Assembly: GCA_011523735.1 (NCBI GenBank)
Contig: WTGB01000058.1
Coordinates: 1-64,000 of the forward strand
Direction: 5' to 3'
Origin: Chloroflexota bacterium
GTDB lineage: Bacteria; Chloroflexota; Anaerolineae; Aggregatilineales; Phototrophicaceae
DNA: 64,000 nucleotides
Position numbers and translations under genes: made by a program. The notes beneath the pieces were generated by a model. It searched no databases. It had not been told where the DNA came from and saw nothing but the letters and a program-made list of their open reading frames with translations. Shown piece by piece: positions 24,653 to 33,300 of the stretch (positions are counted from its first letter, which is position 1; the number at the start of each line of letters is the position of its first letter).

Positions 24653-26671
24653 ATGACTAAGAAAATCGCTATCTTGCTGCTTCTGCTGCTGGCGCTGGGA
24701 GGTATGGCCCAGGCGCAGCGGAGCCCGCAGGAATTATATGAGGGTCAGTTCCAGCCGCCGGAGTTCCCGGCTGGGCTTGATTGGATCAATGTCGAAAATT
24801 CGCTGACGCTGAGCGGTCTGGCGGGCAAAATCGTCATTCTGGATTTCTGGACCTACGGCTGCATCAACTGCCTGCACGTCATTCCGGTGCTGGAACAGGT
24901 GGAGCAGAAGTTTGCCGACGAGGTGGTTGTCATTGGCGTTCACTCGGCGAAATTCGAGACCGAAGGCCAGACCGAGAACCTGCGTCAGATCGTGCAGCGT
25001 TACGGGATACACCACCCGGTTGTCAATGATAATGAGTTCGCTATCTGGCGGAACTTTGGCGCCAACGCCTGGCCCACGGTGGTCATCATCGACCCGCGCG
25101 GCTACGGGGTGATCCGGCAATCGGGCGAGATTCCCTTTGCCGCCTTCGATAGCTACCTCACCGGCATGATCGAACACTATGACGGCATAGACGAGAGCAT
25201 CATCGACCGGAGGCCGCTTGAGTTGGCGTTGGAAGGCGCGGGCGATCCCGGCACGCCGCTGCTTTATCCGGGCAAGGTACTGGCGGACGCAGCGAGCAAC
25301 CGTCTCTTCATCGCCGATAGCAGCCACAATCGCATCGTCGTTGTCGACCTTGCCAGCAAAGAGGTTGTCGATATCATCGGCTCCTCGGCGCGGGGCTTTG
25401 CTGATGGCGGTTTCGATGAAGCCAGGTTCGACAAACCGCAGGGCATGGCGCTGGATGGCAATCTGCTCTACATCGCCGATGTCAATAATCACGCTATTCG
25501 CAGTGCCGACCTGGCAGCGCGGGAAGTGATGACTTTGGCGGGCAACGGCATTATGGGGCGCAGCCGACTGGAATTCGGGATAAGAGAGGATAATCCGCTG
25601 GGCGTCTCCCTGCGCAGCCCCTGGGATGTGGAGTTCGATGATATGGGACGCCTGCACATCGCTATGGCTGGCACGCACCAACTCTATATCTATGAGCCGG
25701 AGAGCAATCTGCTCTATCCCTCGGTCGGCAACGGGCGCGAAGCCAATCTGAACGATGTCAGCCTGGCGAATGCCGAATTGGCCCAGCCCAGCGGACTGTA
25801 TTACGCGGGCGCTGGCAAGCTCTATTTCGCCGACAGCGAATCCAGCACGATCCGCCTGGCCGACTTCGAGAACGACCAGGTCATAGTTGTGTCCGGCACG
25901 ACCGCCAACAGCCTCTTCGATTTCGGCGATATCGATGGCGAATTGGGCGAGAACCGCTTGCAGCACGCTCTCGGGGTCGAAGGCGGTCCCAATGGCGAGA
26001 TCTATATTGCTGACACCTACAACAGCCGCATCAAGGTCATACCGGCTAGCGAGACCAGCACGCAGACGCTGTTCGGGCGCGGCGGCGCGGGCGGCTACAT
26101 GGATGGCGAACCTCATCTGGTCCAATTCGATGAACCGGGCGGCTTGAGCTACGCGGACGGCATTCTATATGTCGCCGACACCAATAACCACGTCATCCGC
26201 ACGATTGATCTGGAAGCGAACATAGTCGATACCTTTGAGTTCAGCAATCCTGAAGCGCTGGTGATTGATCCCGATGAAGTGACGATCTTGGGCGGCAACA
26301 TTGCCGATGACACGATAGTGCGACTGGACAGGCAGCAGGTTGCGGCGGGCGAAGGAACGATTAGCTTGCGCCTGACCTTGGCGCCGGACTTTAAAATCAA
26401 TCCATTGGTCGACAGTAAGCTTGAGCTGGAATCGAATACGGATGATAGCGTTGAGGCAGCCTTGACAGATAAGTATACGACTGTTCCGTTAATCTTTGTT
26501 GAGGGCAGCGGCCAATACAATGCGGAAGTCACGTTGTACTACTGCCGAGGAGGCGAAGAGGCGCTTTGCTTTATCGAGACGGTGAAGTGGATCATCCCTT
26601 ACGAGGCCAAGGTCAGCAATTCGTTGACGGAGATCGTCCTCGAACGGATGATAGAGTCGCCGGATGTCTAG
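24653..26671 (+). CDS. Exported thioredoxin-like protein with NHL repeats (NHLRC2-like)
   Basis: ATG 24653 follows a strong GAGGAGG and gives 672 residues with signal peptide KIAILLLLLLALGGMAQAQ. Residues 40-180 are a TlpA/thioredoxin-like fold with FWTYGCINCLHVIPVLEQ (C70-x2-C73) and AWPTVVIIDPRG. Residues 200-560 contain NHL-type beta-propeller repeats (GKVLADAASNRLFIADSSHN, GMALDGNLLYIADVNNHAI, YIADTYNSRIKVI, LYVADTNNHVIRTI). The end (TLAPDFKINPLVDSKLELE ... YYCRGGEEALCF) resembles a C-terminal beta domain found in such proteins. A redox or scaffolding role outside the membrane is likely. Reaction unknown. Confidence 0.87.
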   Translation: MTKKIAILLLLLLALGGMAQAQRSPQELYEGQFQPPEFPAGLDWINVENSLTLSGLAGKIVILDFWTYGCINCLHVIPVLEQVEQKFADEVVVIGVHSAKFETEGQTENLRQIVQRYGIHHPVVNDNEFAIWRNFGANAWPTVVIIDPRGYGVIRQSGEIPFAAFDSYLTGMIEHYDGIDESIIDRRPLELALEGAGDPGTPLLYPGKVLADAASNRLFIADSSHNRIVVVDLASKEVVDIIGSSARGFADGGFDEARFDKPQGMALDGNLLYIADVNNHAIRSADLAAREVMTLAGNGIMGRSRLEFGIREDNPLGVSLRSPWDVEFDDMGRLHIAMAGTHQLYIYEPESNLLYPSVGNGREANLNDVSLANAELAQPSGLYYAGAGKLYFADSESSTIRLADFENDQVIVVSGTTANSLFDFGDIDGELGENRLQHALGVEGGPNGEIYIADTYNSRIKVIPASETSTQTLFGRGGAGGYMDGEPHLVQFDEPGGLSYADGILYVADTNNHVIRTIDLEANIVDTFEFSNPEALVIDPDEVTILGGNIADDTIVRLDRQQVAAGEGTISLRLTLAPDFKINPLVDSKLELESNTDDSVEAALTDKYTTVPLIFVEGSGQYNAEVTLYYCRGGEEALCFIETVKWIIPYEAKVSNSLTEIVLERMIESPDV

Positions 26672-26706
26672 CGATTGGCTGACAGCCAGCGCTCCGCATG
26701 ATACCG

Positions 26707-26733
26707 AAAGGGCGACTCACCGGGTCGCCCTTT
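26707..26733. terminator. Terminator between convergent genes
   Basis: AAAGGGCGAC (26707-26716) pairs perfectly with GTCGCCCTTT (26724-26733) around a 7-base loop. The A/T ends allow it to work for both the NHL gene and the HtrA gene. Confidence 0.75.
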
Positions 26734-26758
26734 GTACGCCGATCGTCGATGTTATGGC

Positions 26759-27754
26759 TCAATTGACGCCAATGACGACCCCGCCTTCGCCGATGACGCC
26801 CCCGCGGATGTAGCTTGCCTTGACCTCACGGCCCACCTCGAGGCGGGCCAGCAAGACTTGCAGTTGATCGACGTCTTCGAGAGACTCATCGTCCAGCGCC
26901 GTTAGAATATCGCCGACCAGCATCCCGGCCTCCGCGGCCGGACTATCCGCTTCCACCGAGACGATCAGCAAGCCGGTGTCGTGCTGCAAAGCCTCGGCGA
27001 TGTTATCCGGCAACTGGGCTGGCTGCACACTGATGCCGAGATAGCCGGATTGAATCTTGCCATGCGCCAATAGCGCGGCCACTGATTTAGAAATGGTGGA
27101 CAGGGGCAGGGCGACGCTGATGCCGCCGGCGAAACCAGATGTATTCATACCGTAGACGTTTCCATCGGCGCCGACGAGGGGACCGCCGGAAAAACCGGGG
27201 TACATGGTGAGGTCGGTCTGGATGAGGCCGTCTACCAACAGGCCTTCCCAGTCGCCAGCCTTCCAGGCCGCTTTTTTTATCCATGCTTGTTTTCTCCAAT
27301 TCTGCTTGCCCCCGGCGATGTGTTTGGCGAACATTCTTTTCGCTCGCCTGCGTCGCCTTTGGGCATCGGCCGGGTTGATGACGCCGCTGACGATGCCGAG
27401 CGCCGCTTTGACGTGCAGACGGGGCCTTCCCAGCGCGAGCACGAGATTGCCCGCGCGCAAGTCGGTCCCTGCCCGCTTGATCGGCCGCAGTGAAGCATCG
27501 ACTTGCAGCAGAGCCAGGTCATTGCGCGGATCACGACCGACAAGCCTGGCGTTGCTGCGCTCGCCGTCGGGCAGGCCGATACTGATTTCATCGTCGGATT
27601 CCACTACGTGATGCGCCGTGACGATCAGGTTCTCCGACCAGGCGATGCCGGTGGCCGGTATGCGCCGGCGCGCATCCACCCGCAGGACGCTTTCGGCGGC
27701 GCCTTCAACCACATTCGCCATTTCGTCCGATAGTTCTTGTAGCCTATTCGCCAC
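26759..27754 (-). CDS. HtrA/DegP-like trypsin-family serine protease with PDZ domain
   Basis: 331 residues. The catalytic triad is readable: TAHHVV (H49), GRDPRNDLALL (D79) and YPGFSGGPL (S189). A PDZ domain follows (residues 235-331: GYLGISVQPAQLPDNIAEAL, SPAAEAGMLVGDILTALDD). No signal peptide or membrane anchor is present, so it seems cytoplasmic or leaderless, unlike classical DegP. Residues 131-165 (AQRRRRRAKRMFAKHIAGGK and onward) form a highly basic insertion between the first and second barrel that is not usual in the family. It may contact nucleic acid or an acidic partner. The gene is convergent with the NHL gene. Confidence 0.88.
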   Translation of the reverse strand: MANRLQELSDEMANVVEGAAESVLRVDARRRIPATGIAWSENLIVTAHHVVESDDEISIGLPDGERSNARLVGRDPRNDLALLQVDASLRPIKRAGTDLRAGNLVLALGRPRLHVKAALGIVSGVINPADAQRRRRRAKRMFAKHIAGGKQNWRKQAWIKKAAWKAGDWEGLLVDGLIQTDLTMYPGFSGGPLVGADGNVYGMNTSGFAGGISVALPLSTISKSVAALLAHGKIQSGYLGISVQPAQLPDNIAEALQHDTGLLIVSVEADSPAAEAGMLVGDILTALDDESLEDVDQLQVLLARLEVGREVKASYIRGGVIGEGGVVIGVN

Positions 27755-27935
27755 AATATTCTCCTTGTATTACTTTGCGTTGTTCCTATTCTGCATTGAG
27801 ATGCCACGCCCTGACATTAGACTTTTGGGCAGGTATCCCCCTGGTAATGCGGGCAGGTCCGCAAGAATCGGAGCGTGCTTCTGTCAACCAGCCTCTGCTA
27901 CAATGCAGAGGTCTGTTTGAGTCGGAGTTCCATTC

Positions 27936-28835
27936 TTGTCCCTCGTTCAATTGGCTGCCCTTTTCACCCTCGGCGCGATCTGGGGCGCATCCTACATCTT
28001 CATTCGCGTCGCGGTCGAGCCGCTTGGTCCGGTCTTCTTGATGTTTATCCGCGTGGCGCTTTCCGGGCTGATCCTGCTGGGATACGCCCGCCTGCGCCGC
28101 CAGAAGCTGGATATTCGCGGTCATTGGCGCCACTTCATCGTCTTGGGCTTCCTGGGTTCGGCCTTGCCCTTCACCTTGATCGCCTGGGCGGAGCTCACGG
28201 TCACCGCGTCGATGGCGGCTATTCTGATGTCGACCACGCCGCTCTTCACGACCTTTGTCGCCGCTGTCGGTTTGGGCGAGGACCTGACCGTTTACAAGCT
28301 GATCGGCGCAGTGCTCGGCATCATCGGCGTGACGGTGACGGTTGGCGGCAGCGACATGGCGATGAACTTGGAAGTGATCGCCGCGATCCTGGCTTTACTG
28401 GCGGCGACCCTGAGTTATGCTCTCGGCGGGGTATACGCCAAGCGCTATTTCACCGGCTTGAACAATCTATCCATGTCCAGCGGGCAGATGATTGCCGCAG
28501 CCGTCGTGCTGGCGCCGGTCTCGGTGGCGGACCTGCCGGGGCAGGCGCCGCGGCTTGAGGCTCTGCTGGCGACGCTGGCGCTAGTGGTGCTGTGTACTGC
28601 CTTCGCCTATCAGCTTTACTACTACCTCATCATCAGCGCCGGTCCCCTGCAAGCGCTGACGGTGACGCTGCTGGTGCCCATATTCGGCGTCATCTTCGGC
28701 GCGCTAATGCTGGGGGAAAGCATCAGTCCCGGCATTATCGTCGGTCTGGTCATTGTGCTTTTCAGCGTTGGGCTGGTGACGGGGATGATCTCGCCGCGGC
28801 GGCACTACAAAGCAAATCCCTCCAAAGCTGCCTAA
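27936..28835 (+). CDS. EamA-family (DMT) membrane transporter
   Basis: 299 residues from a TTG at 27936, with GGAG about 8 bases upstream. Ten hydrophobic segments fall in two repeats, opening LAALFTLGAIWGASYIFIRV, a typical EamA start (G.IWG..F). The second repeat includes ATLSYALGGVYAKRYF and a terminal GALMLGESISPGIIVGLVIV. The substrate is unknown. It is a second, distinct DMT protein besides the one at 12485-13396. It stands alone between the divergent HtrA gene and the convergent ferredoxin gene. Confidence 0.87.
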   Translation: MSLVQLAALFTLGAIWGASYIFIRVAVEPLGPVFLMFIRVALSGLILLGYARLRRQKLDIRGHWRHFIVLGFLGSALPFTLIAWAELTVTASMAAILMSTTPLFTTFVAAVGLGEDLTVYKLIGAVLGIIGVTVTVGGSDMAMNLEVIAAILALLAATLSYALGGVYAKRYFTGLNNLSMSSGQMIAAAVVLAPVSVADLPGQAPRLEALLATLALVVLCTAFAYQLYYYLIISAGPLQALTVTLLVPIFGVIFGALMLGESISPGIIVGLVIVLFSVGLVTGMISPRRHYKANPSKAA

Positions 28836-28915
28836 TCCGGGACGCCTAGCTGTGGATTAAGCGGAGGAGGGATTGTCGGCTTCTGCGGTCCGTCGTTCCG
28901 AGGACAATACAGTGG

Positions 28916-29269
28916 TTACATGTTCAGAGCGTCGTAGCCCGGACCTTGGGTGAAGAAATCGTAATTCGGCGCGATATCGGGCGTGAGGTCGACGATATCG
29001 CCTTCCTCGTGCTCGATGATCACCTTGGTATCGAAGGGCACGCGTTCTTGGCCCTCCATCATCTCGTATTCGGATGAGACCTCTTCTTCGATGAAGATGG
29101 CTTCAAAAGGGCATTCGGGGATGCAGGCGCCACAGTCAATACAGGTATCGGGATCGATGAAATACCAGGGCCATTCGTTTTCCGGCTTGCCAGCGATAAT
29201 GCATTCAACCGGGCAAACCTCAACGCAGGCGCCATCGCGTAAGCAAAGGCTGGTGATGATATGCGTCAT
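28916..29269 (-). CDS. Ferredoxin with two iron-sulfur cluster motifs
   Basis: 117 residues. The N-terminal half has CLRDGACVEVCPVECI (C9, C15, C19, C23) and CIDCGACIPECPFEAI (Cys-x2-Cys-x2-Cys-x3-Cys from residue 43), the pattern of 2[4Fe-4S] or 7Fe ferredoxins. The WYFIDPDTCIDCGAC bridging segment is normal for this type. The C-terminal 55 residues (VSSEYEMMEGQERVPFD... PGYDALNM) are acidic and longer than in minimal ferredoxins. It would act as a soluble one-electron carrier. It lies convergent to the DMT transporter, with no obvious redox partner beside it. Confidence 0.9.
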   Translation of the reverse strand: MTHIITSLCLRDGACVEVCPVECIIAGKPENEWPWYFIDPDTCIDCGACIPECPFEAIFIEEEVSSEYEMMEGQERVPFDTKVIIEHEEGDIVDLTPDIAPNYDFFTQGPGYDALNM

Positions 29270-29448
29270 TTGCTGACTCCTTGCCGTTTCGCATCGCTTT
29301 TGTGACGCTGTCGCAAGCGAAATCTTACTTGTCTGCTTATAAGTACGCTATGGTAGCGTAATTTGCTGCTTGTGGCTACTGTTGATGTCCGATATTAGCT
29401 GGCAAATCTGACCTTGTTAAGTCGAGATTTGCCGATGGCGGGGGAGGC

Positions 29449-29476
29449 TTGAGGTGTGGGCTTAGTCTGCTATAAT
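29449..29476 (+). promoter_or_regulatory. Promoter of the tRNA-Arg gene
   Basis: TTGAGG (29449-29454), a 16-base spacer and TATAAT (29471-29476), placing the transcription start near the tRNA 5' end at 29487. Confidence 0.65.
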
Positions 29477-29486
29477 TTTTGCTTAG

Positions 29487-29559
29487 GCTCCAGTAGCTCA
29501 GGGGATAGAGCATTGGTTTCCTAAACCAAGTGTCGCAGGTTCGAATCCTGCCTGGAGCG
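29487..29559 (+). tRNA. tRNA-Arg (anticodon CCT)
   Basis: 73 nt. Acceptor GCTCCAG pairs with CTGGAGC, the D arm is GCTC/GAGC, the anticodon stem TTGGT/ACCAA encloses loop TTCCTAA (anticodon CCT, reads AGG), and the T arm is GCAGG TTCGAAT CCTGC. The discriminator base is G29559. CCA is not encoded. Confidence 0.95.
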
Positions 29560-29650
29560 CTGATGCGTTGAACAAGCACAAATACTGGTGTGCATACTTT
29601 CCGACATTATAGTCGAATCGCTTATTCTGTACGTGTAAAGGAGACTGGCA

Positions 29651-29896
29651 ATAGTCCCTAAACGCGAATCAAAACCAACCGCAAGTTTATCTGTCAATAA
29701 TCAGAGTGCAGATAGCGACTGCAATCACGTTCCGACTAAAGAGAAAACCCTCGAGGATATCAGCGAGGGATATCGCTTTATCATGTCAGGCGGCGAAGGC
29801 CAGCCCATTGATGAAATGCACCGCGAAATCGCTGAAGAATTGGCACGTGAAGCGCGCATTCAAATCCCAAGCTTAAACAGAAAGACTACAGCTTGA
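29651..29896 (+). CDS. Small protein of 81 residues with ATA in the start position
   Basis: The frame is open from just after a TAA (29636-29638) to TGA at 29894. AAAGGAG (29637-29643) has a 7-base spacer to ATA at 29651; the next ATG is only at codon 45 (29783), which would leave 37 residues. CTG at 29645 is closer to the ribosome site than usual. The predicted protein starts PKRESKPTASLS, is polar and charged, and has a helical acidic/basic end: LEDISEGYRFIMSGGEG, IDEMHREIAEELAREARIQI. Codon choice and lack of stops look coding. I recognise no family. It lies 91 bp after tRNA-Arg, and its 3' end overlaps the thrS 3' end by 11 bp on the other strand. It may be a decayed gene whose ATG mutated to ATA. 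Confidence 0.5.
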   Translation: MVPKRESKPTASLSVNNQSADSDCNHVPTKEKTLEDISEGYRFIMSGGEGQPIDEMHREIAEELAREARIQIPSLNRKTTA

Positions 29897-31697
29897 TTGC
29901 CTGCGAATGCGACTCGATGAGATTCAGTGCGCCGTCAGCGAAGTCCTCAAGCGGCAGCGCGCCCAGGTCTTCATCGCCCCGTAGGCGGACGCTCACTGTG
30001 CGATTTGCTATATCGCGATCGCCGGCGATTAGCAGCCAGGGGATATTCATCTGCCGGTGCTGCCTGATCTTTGAGCGCATGTTGCGGTCTTGCAAGTCGG
30101 CTTTGACGCGCATCCCTCGCGATTTGAGCAGCGCCTCCACTTCGCGGGCGTAGGCGTTGTGGCTCTCGCGGATGGGGATGATGATCGCTTGCGTCGGCGC
30201 CAGCCAAGGCGGGAAAGCGCCGGCGAAATGCTCGATGAGGATGCCGATGAAACGTTCCAGGCTGCCGAAGGGCGCGCGGTGAATCATGATCGGGCGCACC
30301 CGTTCATTGTCACGATCGACATATTCCAGGTCAAAGCGCTGCGGTAGGTTGTAATCGACTTGCACCGTGCCCAGCTGCCATTCCCGCTTGAGCACATCGC
30401 GCACGATGAAGTCCAGCTTTGGTCCGTAGAAAGCGGCTTCCCCCGGCTCGATGTGATAAGCCAGCCCCAGTCCCTCGCAGGCGTCGACAATAGCGACGGT
30501 GGCCTCTTCCCATAGAGCGTTGTCGCCGACATATTTGTCGCTGTCGGGATCCCGCGTACCGATGCGGGCGCGGAAATCCGCCATGCCCAAGGCGCCGAAG
30601 ACGTGCTGTATCAGGTTCACCACCCCTTTGAATTCGTCCAGCAATTGGTCGGGGCGGACGAAAAGATGGGCGTCATCAACCGTGAAACCGCGCACCCGCG
30701 TCAAGCCACGCAGTTCGCCCGATTGCTCGTAGCGATAGACCGTGCCGAACTCGGCATAGCGCAGCGGCAGATCGCGATAGGAGCGCGGCTTGCTGCTATA
30801 GATGCGGCAGTGATGCGGGCAATTCATCGGGCGGAGCATGAACTCATCGCCGTCCACATCAATGGGCTTGTATTGACTGTCAGCATAATAGGGATAGTGC
30901 CCCGATGTCTTGTATAGATTTATATTGCCCAGGTGCGGCGTGACCACCGGCAGATAACCGCGCTCAATCTGTATATCGCGCAGCCAGCGTTCCAGCGTAT
31001 CGCGCAGGGTCGCGCCATCGGGCAGCCAAAGCGGCAAACCCTTGCCCACCATCGCGTCGATGATGAAGAGGTCGAGCTTTTCGCCCAGCGTACGATGGTC
31101 GCGCTTGATGGCTTCTTCCAGTCGCTGTCGATAATCCGCCAGTTCGGCCGGTGTCTGCCAGGCGGTGCCATAGATGCGTGTCAACTGCTGCCGCTTCTCA
31201 TCGCCTCGCCAATATGCGCCAGCGGGCGGGCGCAGTGAAATGCTGACCGCTTTTGGATTGATGTCCTTGGTGCTTTCCACATGTGGGCCGCGGCAGAGAT
31301 CGGTGAACTTGTTCTGTGTATAGATGGTCAGGCTGTCGGTAGGATCGGCGATTGGGTTGCCGTTGTCGTCCAGTCTGCCATTGACCAGGTCGTCTATAAG
31401 CTCAAGCTTATAGGGCTGGTCATGAAACAACTCGCGGGCTTCCTCCGCGGATACCTCGCGCATGGTGAATTCGTGGCGCCCCGAGAGGATCTTCCTCATC
31501 CGCTTTTCGACCCATTTTATGTCCTCGTCGCTGATGGGGGCGGGCAGATCAAAGTCGTAGTAGAAGCCATCCTCAATCGGCGGACCGATGGCGATCTTCG
31601 CTTCGGGGAAGCGCTCCAGCATCGCCTCCGCCATCACATGGGCGGCTGAGTGTCGGAGCTTGTAGAGTTGGCTCTCTTCGTATCGTTCTTCGGGCAT
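29886..31697 (-). CDS. thrS: Threonyl-tRNA synthetase
   Basis: 603 residues from ATG 31697, which has GAGGAAGCAGG just upstream. The protein opens directly with the editing domain (HSAAHVMAEAM, an H-x3-H motif; later CRGPHVEST). Class II synthetase motifs follow: motif 2 around LTRVRGFTVDDAHLF, the zinc-site cysteine in MNCPHHCRIY, and motif 3 in HRAPFGSLERFIGILIEHF. The C-terminal anticodon-binding domain starts near PPWLAPTQAIIIPI. The roughly 60-residue N-terminal TGS domain of most bacterial ThrRS is absent. It charges tRNA-Thr and hydrolyses Ser-tRNA-Thr. No T-box leader is evident in the 160 bp upstream, where a TATAAT box lies at 31788-31793 (complement). Confidence 0.95.
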   Translation of the reverse strand: MPEERYEESQLYKLRHSAAHVMAEAMLERFPEAKIAIGPPIEDGFYYDFDLPAPISDEDIKWVEKRMRKILSGRHEFTMREVSAEEARELFHDQPYKLELIDDLVNGRLDDNGNPIADPTDSLTIYTQNKFTDLCRGPHVESTKDINPKAVSISLRPPAGAYWRGDEKRQQLTRIYGTAWQTPAELADYRQRLEEAIKRDHRTLGEKLDLFIIDAMVGKGLPLWLPDGATLRDTLERWLRDIQIERGYLPVVTPHLGNINLYKTSGHYPYYADSQYKPIDVDGDEFMLRPMNCPHHCRIYSSKPRSYRDLPLRYAEFGTVYRYEQSGELRGLTRVRGFTVDDAHLFVRPDQLLDEFKGVVNLIQHVFGALGMADFRARIGTRDPDSDKYVGDNALWEEATVAIVDACEGLGLAYHIEPGEAAFYGPKLDFIVRDVLKREWQLGTVQVDYNLPQRFDLEYVDRDNERVRPIMIHRAPFGSLERFIGILIEHFAGAFPPWLAPTQAIIIPIRESHNAYAREVEALLKSRGMRVKADLQDRNMRSKIRQHRQMNIPWLLIAGDRDIANRTVSVRLRGDEDLGALPLEDFADGALNLIESHSQAIKL

Positions 31698-31787
31698 CCT
31701 GCTTCCTCGATTCGAATTCACAGTCCGGAATCCCGACTGCTGAGACCCGTGGCGTCACATCCAGTGCAGACCGGCAAGCCGCGAGAA

Positions 31788-31793
31788 ATTATA
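31788..31793 (-). promoter_or_regulatory. Possible -10 box for thrS
   Basis: TATAAT on the minus strand, about 91 bases upstream of the thrS ATG at 31697. A matching -35 box is not clear. Confidence 0.4.
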
Positions 31794-31856
31794 GTGGAGA
31801 AGGCGGAAACTCAGAAAGGGGCAGTCGCTGCCCGCTCCAGAATCGGCGGCGAGAGT

Positions 31857-32294
31857 TTAATCGTCGATGAGCACGAGCACTTCTTCAATGACGGCTTGGG
31901 CGATCTCTTGCGTGGCGAGGTGACTCACTTTGTCTGTAGCGGCCGCATCCGCGCGCTGATCTTCAGTGACGCGGGTAAAGAGGCTTTCGAAGACATCCTG
32001 GGCGACCAGATTGTCAATCGTATCTTCAATAATTTCGAGTTGCAGCCGCTCTACGATGATATGGGGCGTATCGAGAACGGCGTAACGGACGGGCGGGGTC
32101 TCCGGTATGGACTCCGTCACCATCCAGGTCAAAGCTAACTGTCGATGTATATAGGAAAGCGTGGCGAAGAGCGCTGTATAAACGGTCCCGTCTTCCATCT
32201 GCACGATGACATCACAGGCATCGCCTTCTTCGTGCATTTCGCAAAATATCTCTTCCGGGACAATCATGATATCGGAGGATGAATGATCGAACAT
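31857..32294 (-). CDS. Hypothetical acidic protein
   Basis: 145 residues, strongly acidic, without signal peptide or membrane segment. The first part (IMIVPEEIFCEMHEEGDACD, VIVQMEDGTVYTALFATLSY) reads as a small beta-barrel-like fold. The second part alternates strands and helices (RYAVLDTPHIIVERLQLEII, DTIDNLVAQDVFESLFTRV), ending in an acidic helix VIEEVLVLIDD. I recognise no family. It precedes thrS on the same strand by 159 bp and thrS has its own possible promoter, so linkage is weak. Confidence 0.65.
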   Translation of the reverse strand: MFDHSSSDIMIVPEEIFCEMHEEGDACDVIVQMEDGTVYTALFATLSYIHRQLALTWMVTESIPETPPVRYAVLDTPHIIVERLQLEIIEDTIDNLVAQDVFESLFTRVTEDQRADAAATDKVSHLATQEIAQAVIEEVLVLIDD

Positions 32295-32469
32295 TGTTAT
32301 CTGTTTCCTGCTGGTAATCCTATTTATATGCGCATTGAAGTGACGTCAAGATAAGCATATCATAAACTGCGCAGGTTTTGCACGTTGCTCCTAATGTCTA
32401 TGCCGCCTCCCTTGCGCGACTAAGGCGTTATTATTTCGTATTGTCATAAGTGATGCAAGTAATCAATAA

Positions 32470-33300
32470 ATGAGAGCGTTCATGCAATCGAGAGACGAGC
32501 AGGACCATCCGCTTTATCAAAAGGACAAGACCCGGATAGTTGCGCCAGCAAAGGCGGTTCAGGGCGTCAAGCGTCCGCGCCTGCCATTGCGTCGCCAGGC
32601 GCTTTTGACCTATGCCTTGATGGCGGTCAACGGCTTGATATACCTCGCGGGTTTCCTGGCGCCGGAGCTGGAATGGGAATTGTTCCTGCGCGGCGCCTCG
32701 ATCCCGCAACTCGTGGTCGTGGAAGGCGAGGTCTATCGCCTGTTCACCGCGATGTTTCTGCACGGCAGTCTCGGTCATGTTTTTTTCAACGTCTACGCGC
32801 TCTATATCGTCGGACGAGCGGTAGAGCCCGTATTTGGGCGGCTGCGATTTCTGTTGATCTACCTGCTGGGCGGTTTGACCGGTTCAGCGCTGAGCTTGGC
32901 GCTCGGCGGGTTGACGGGCGCCTCGGTCGGGGCATCGGGGGCGGTTTTCGCCATCTTCGCCGCTCATGCCGTACATCTTTACCAGAACCGCCGCCTTTAT
33001 GCTAATGTGCGTGGTCAACTGCGCCACATGGCCTTTCTCATCGGCATTAACTTGCTGATCGGATTCCTGCCCGGTTCGCGCATCGACAACTGGGGTCATA
33101 TCGGCGGCATGCTCGGCGGCGCGCTGCTCGCCTGGCGCATCGGTCCCCGTCTAGCCCTACTGGCTGATCCCAATCGGAGGGAGCGCCCAATTGCCGCTGT
33201 GGACCGCAATCCCTTGCGACTGCGCTTGCCCGATTTGGTGATTTATATCGGCGCCTTAGTTGGTTTAGTCTTTCTCGCTGTCAACCTGCTCGCCGCTTAG
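32470..33300 (+). CDS. Rhomboid-family intramembrane serine protease
   Basis: 276 residues. A polar N-terminus of about 40 residues is followed by six hydrophobic segments. The rhomboid hallmarks are present: LFTAMFLHGSLGHVFFN (HGS..H..FN, residues 92-107), GASGAVFAIF with catalytic S156, and NWGHIGGMLGG with catalytic H210. It would cut membrane proteins within or near their transmembrane helix. Substrates are unknown. The 3' end overlaps that of the convergent DUF2304-like gene by 36 bp. Confidence 0.92.
   Translation: MRAFMQSRDEQDHPLYQKDKTRIVAPAKAVQGVKRPRLPLRRQALLTYALMAVNGLIYLAGFLAPELEWELFLRGASIPQLVVVEGEVYRLFTAMFLHGSLGHVFFNVYALYIVGRAVEPVFGRLRFLLIYLLGGLTGSALSLALGGLTGASVGASGAVFAIFAAHAVHLYQNRRLYANVRGQLRHMAFLIGINLLIGFLPGSRIDNWGHIGGMLGGALLAWRIGPRLALLADPNRRERPIAAVDRNPLRLRLPDLVIYIGALVGLVFLAVNLLAA

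Noticed and set aside
24734-26125. Minus-strand open frame of 463 codons opposite the NHL gene
   Set aside because: No ribosome site or domain; it mirrors a well-supported plus-strand gene.
31698-31856. T-box riboswitch before thrS
   Set aside because: No TGGNACCGCG-type antiterminator sequence and no terminator hairpin found in the leader.
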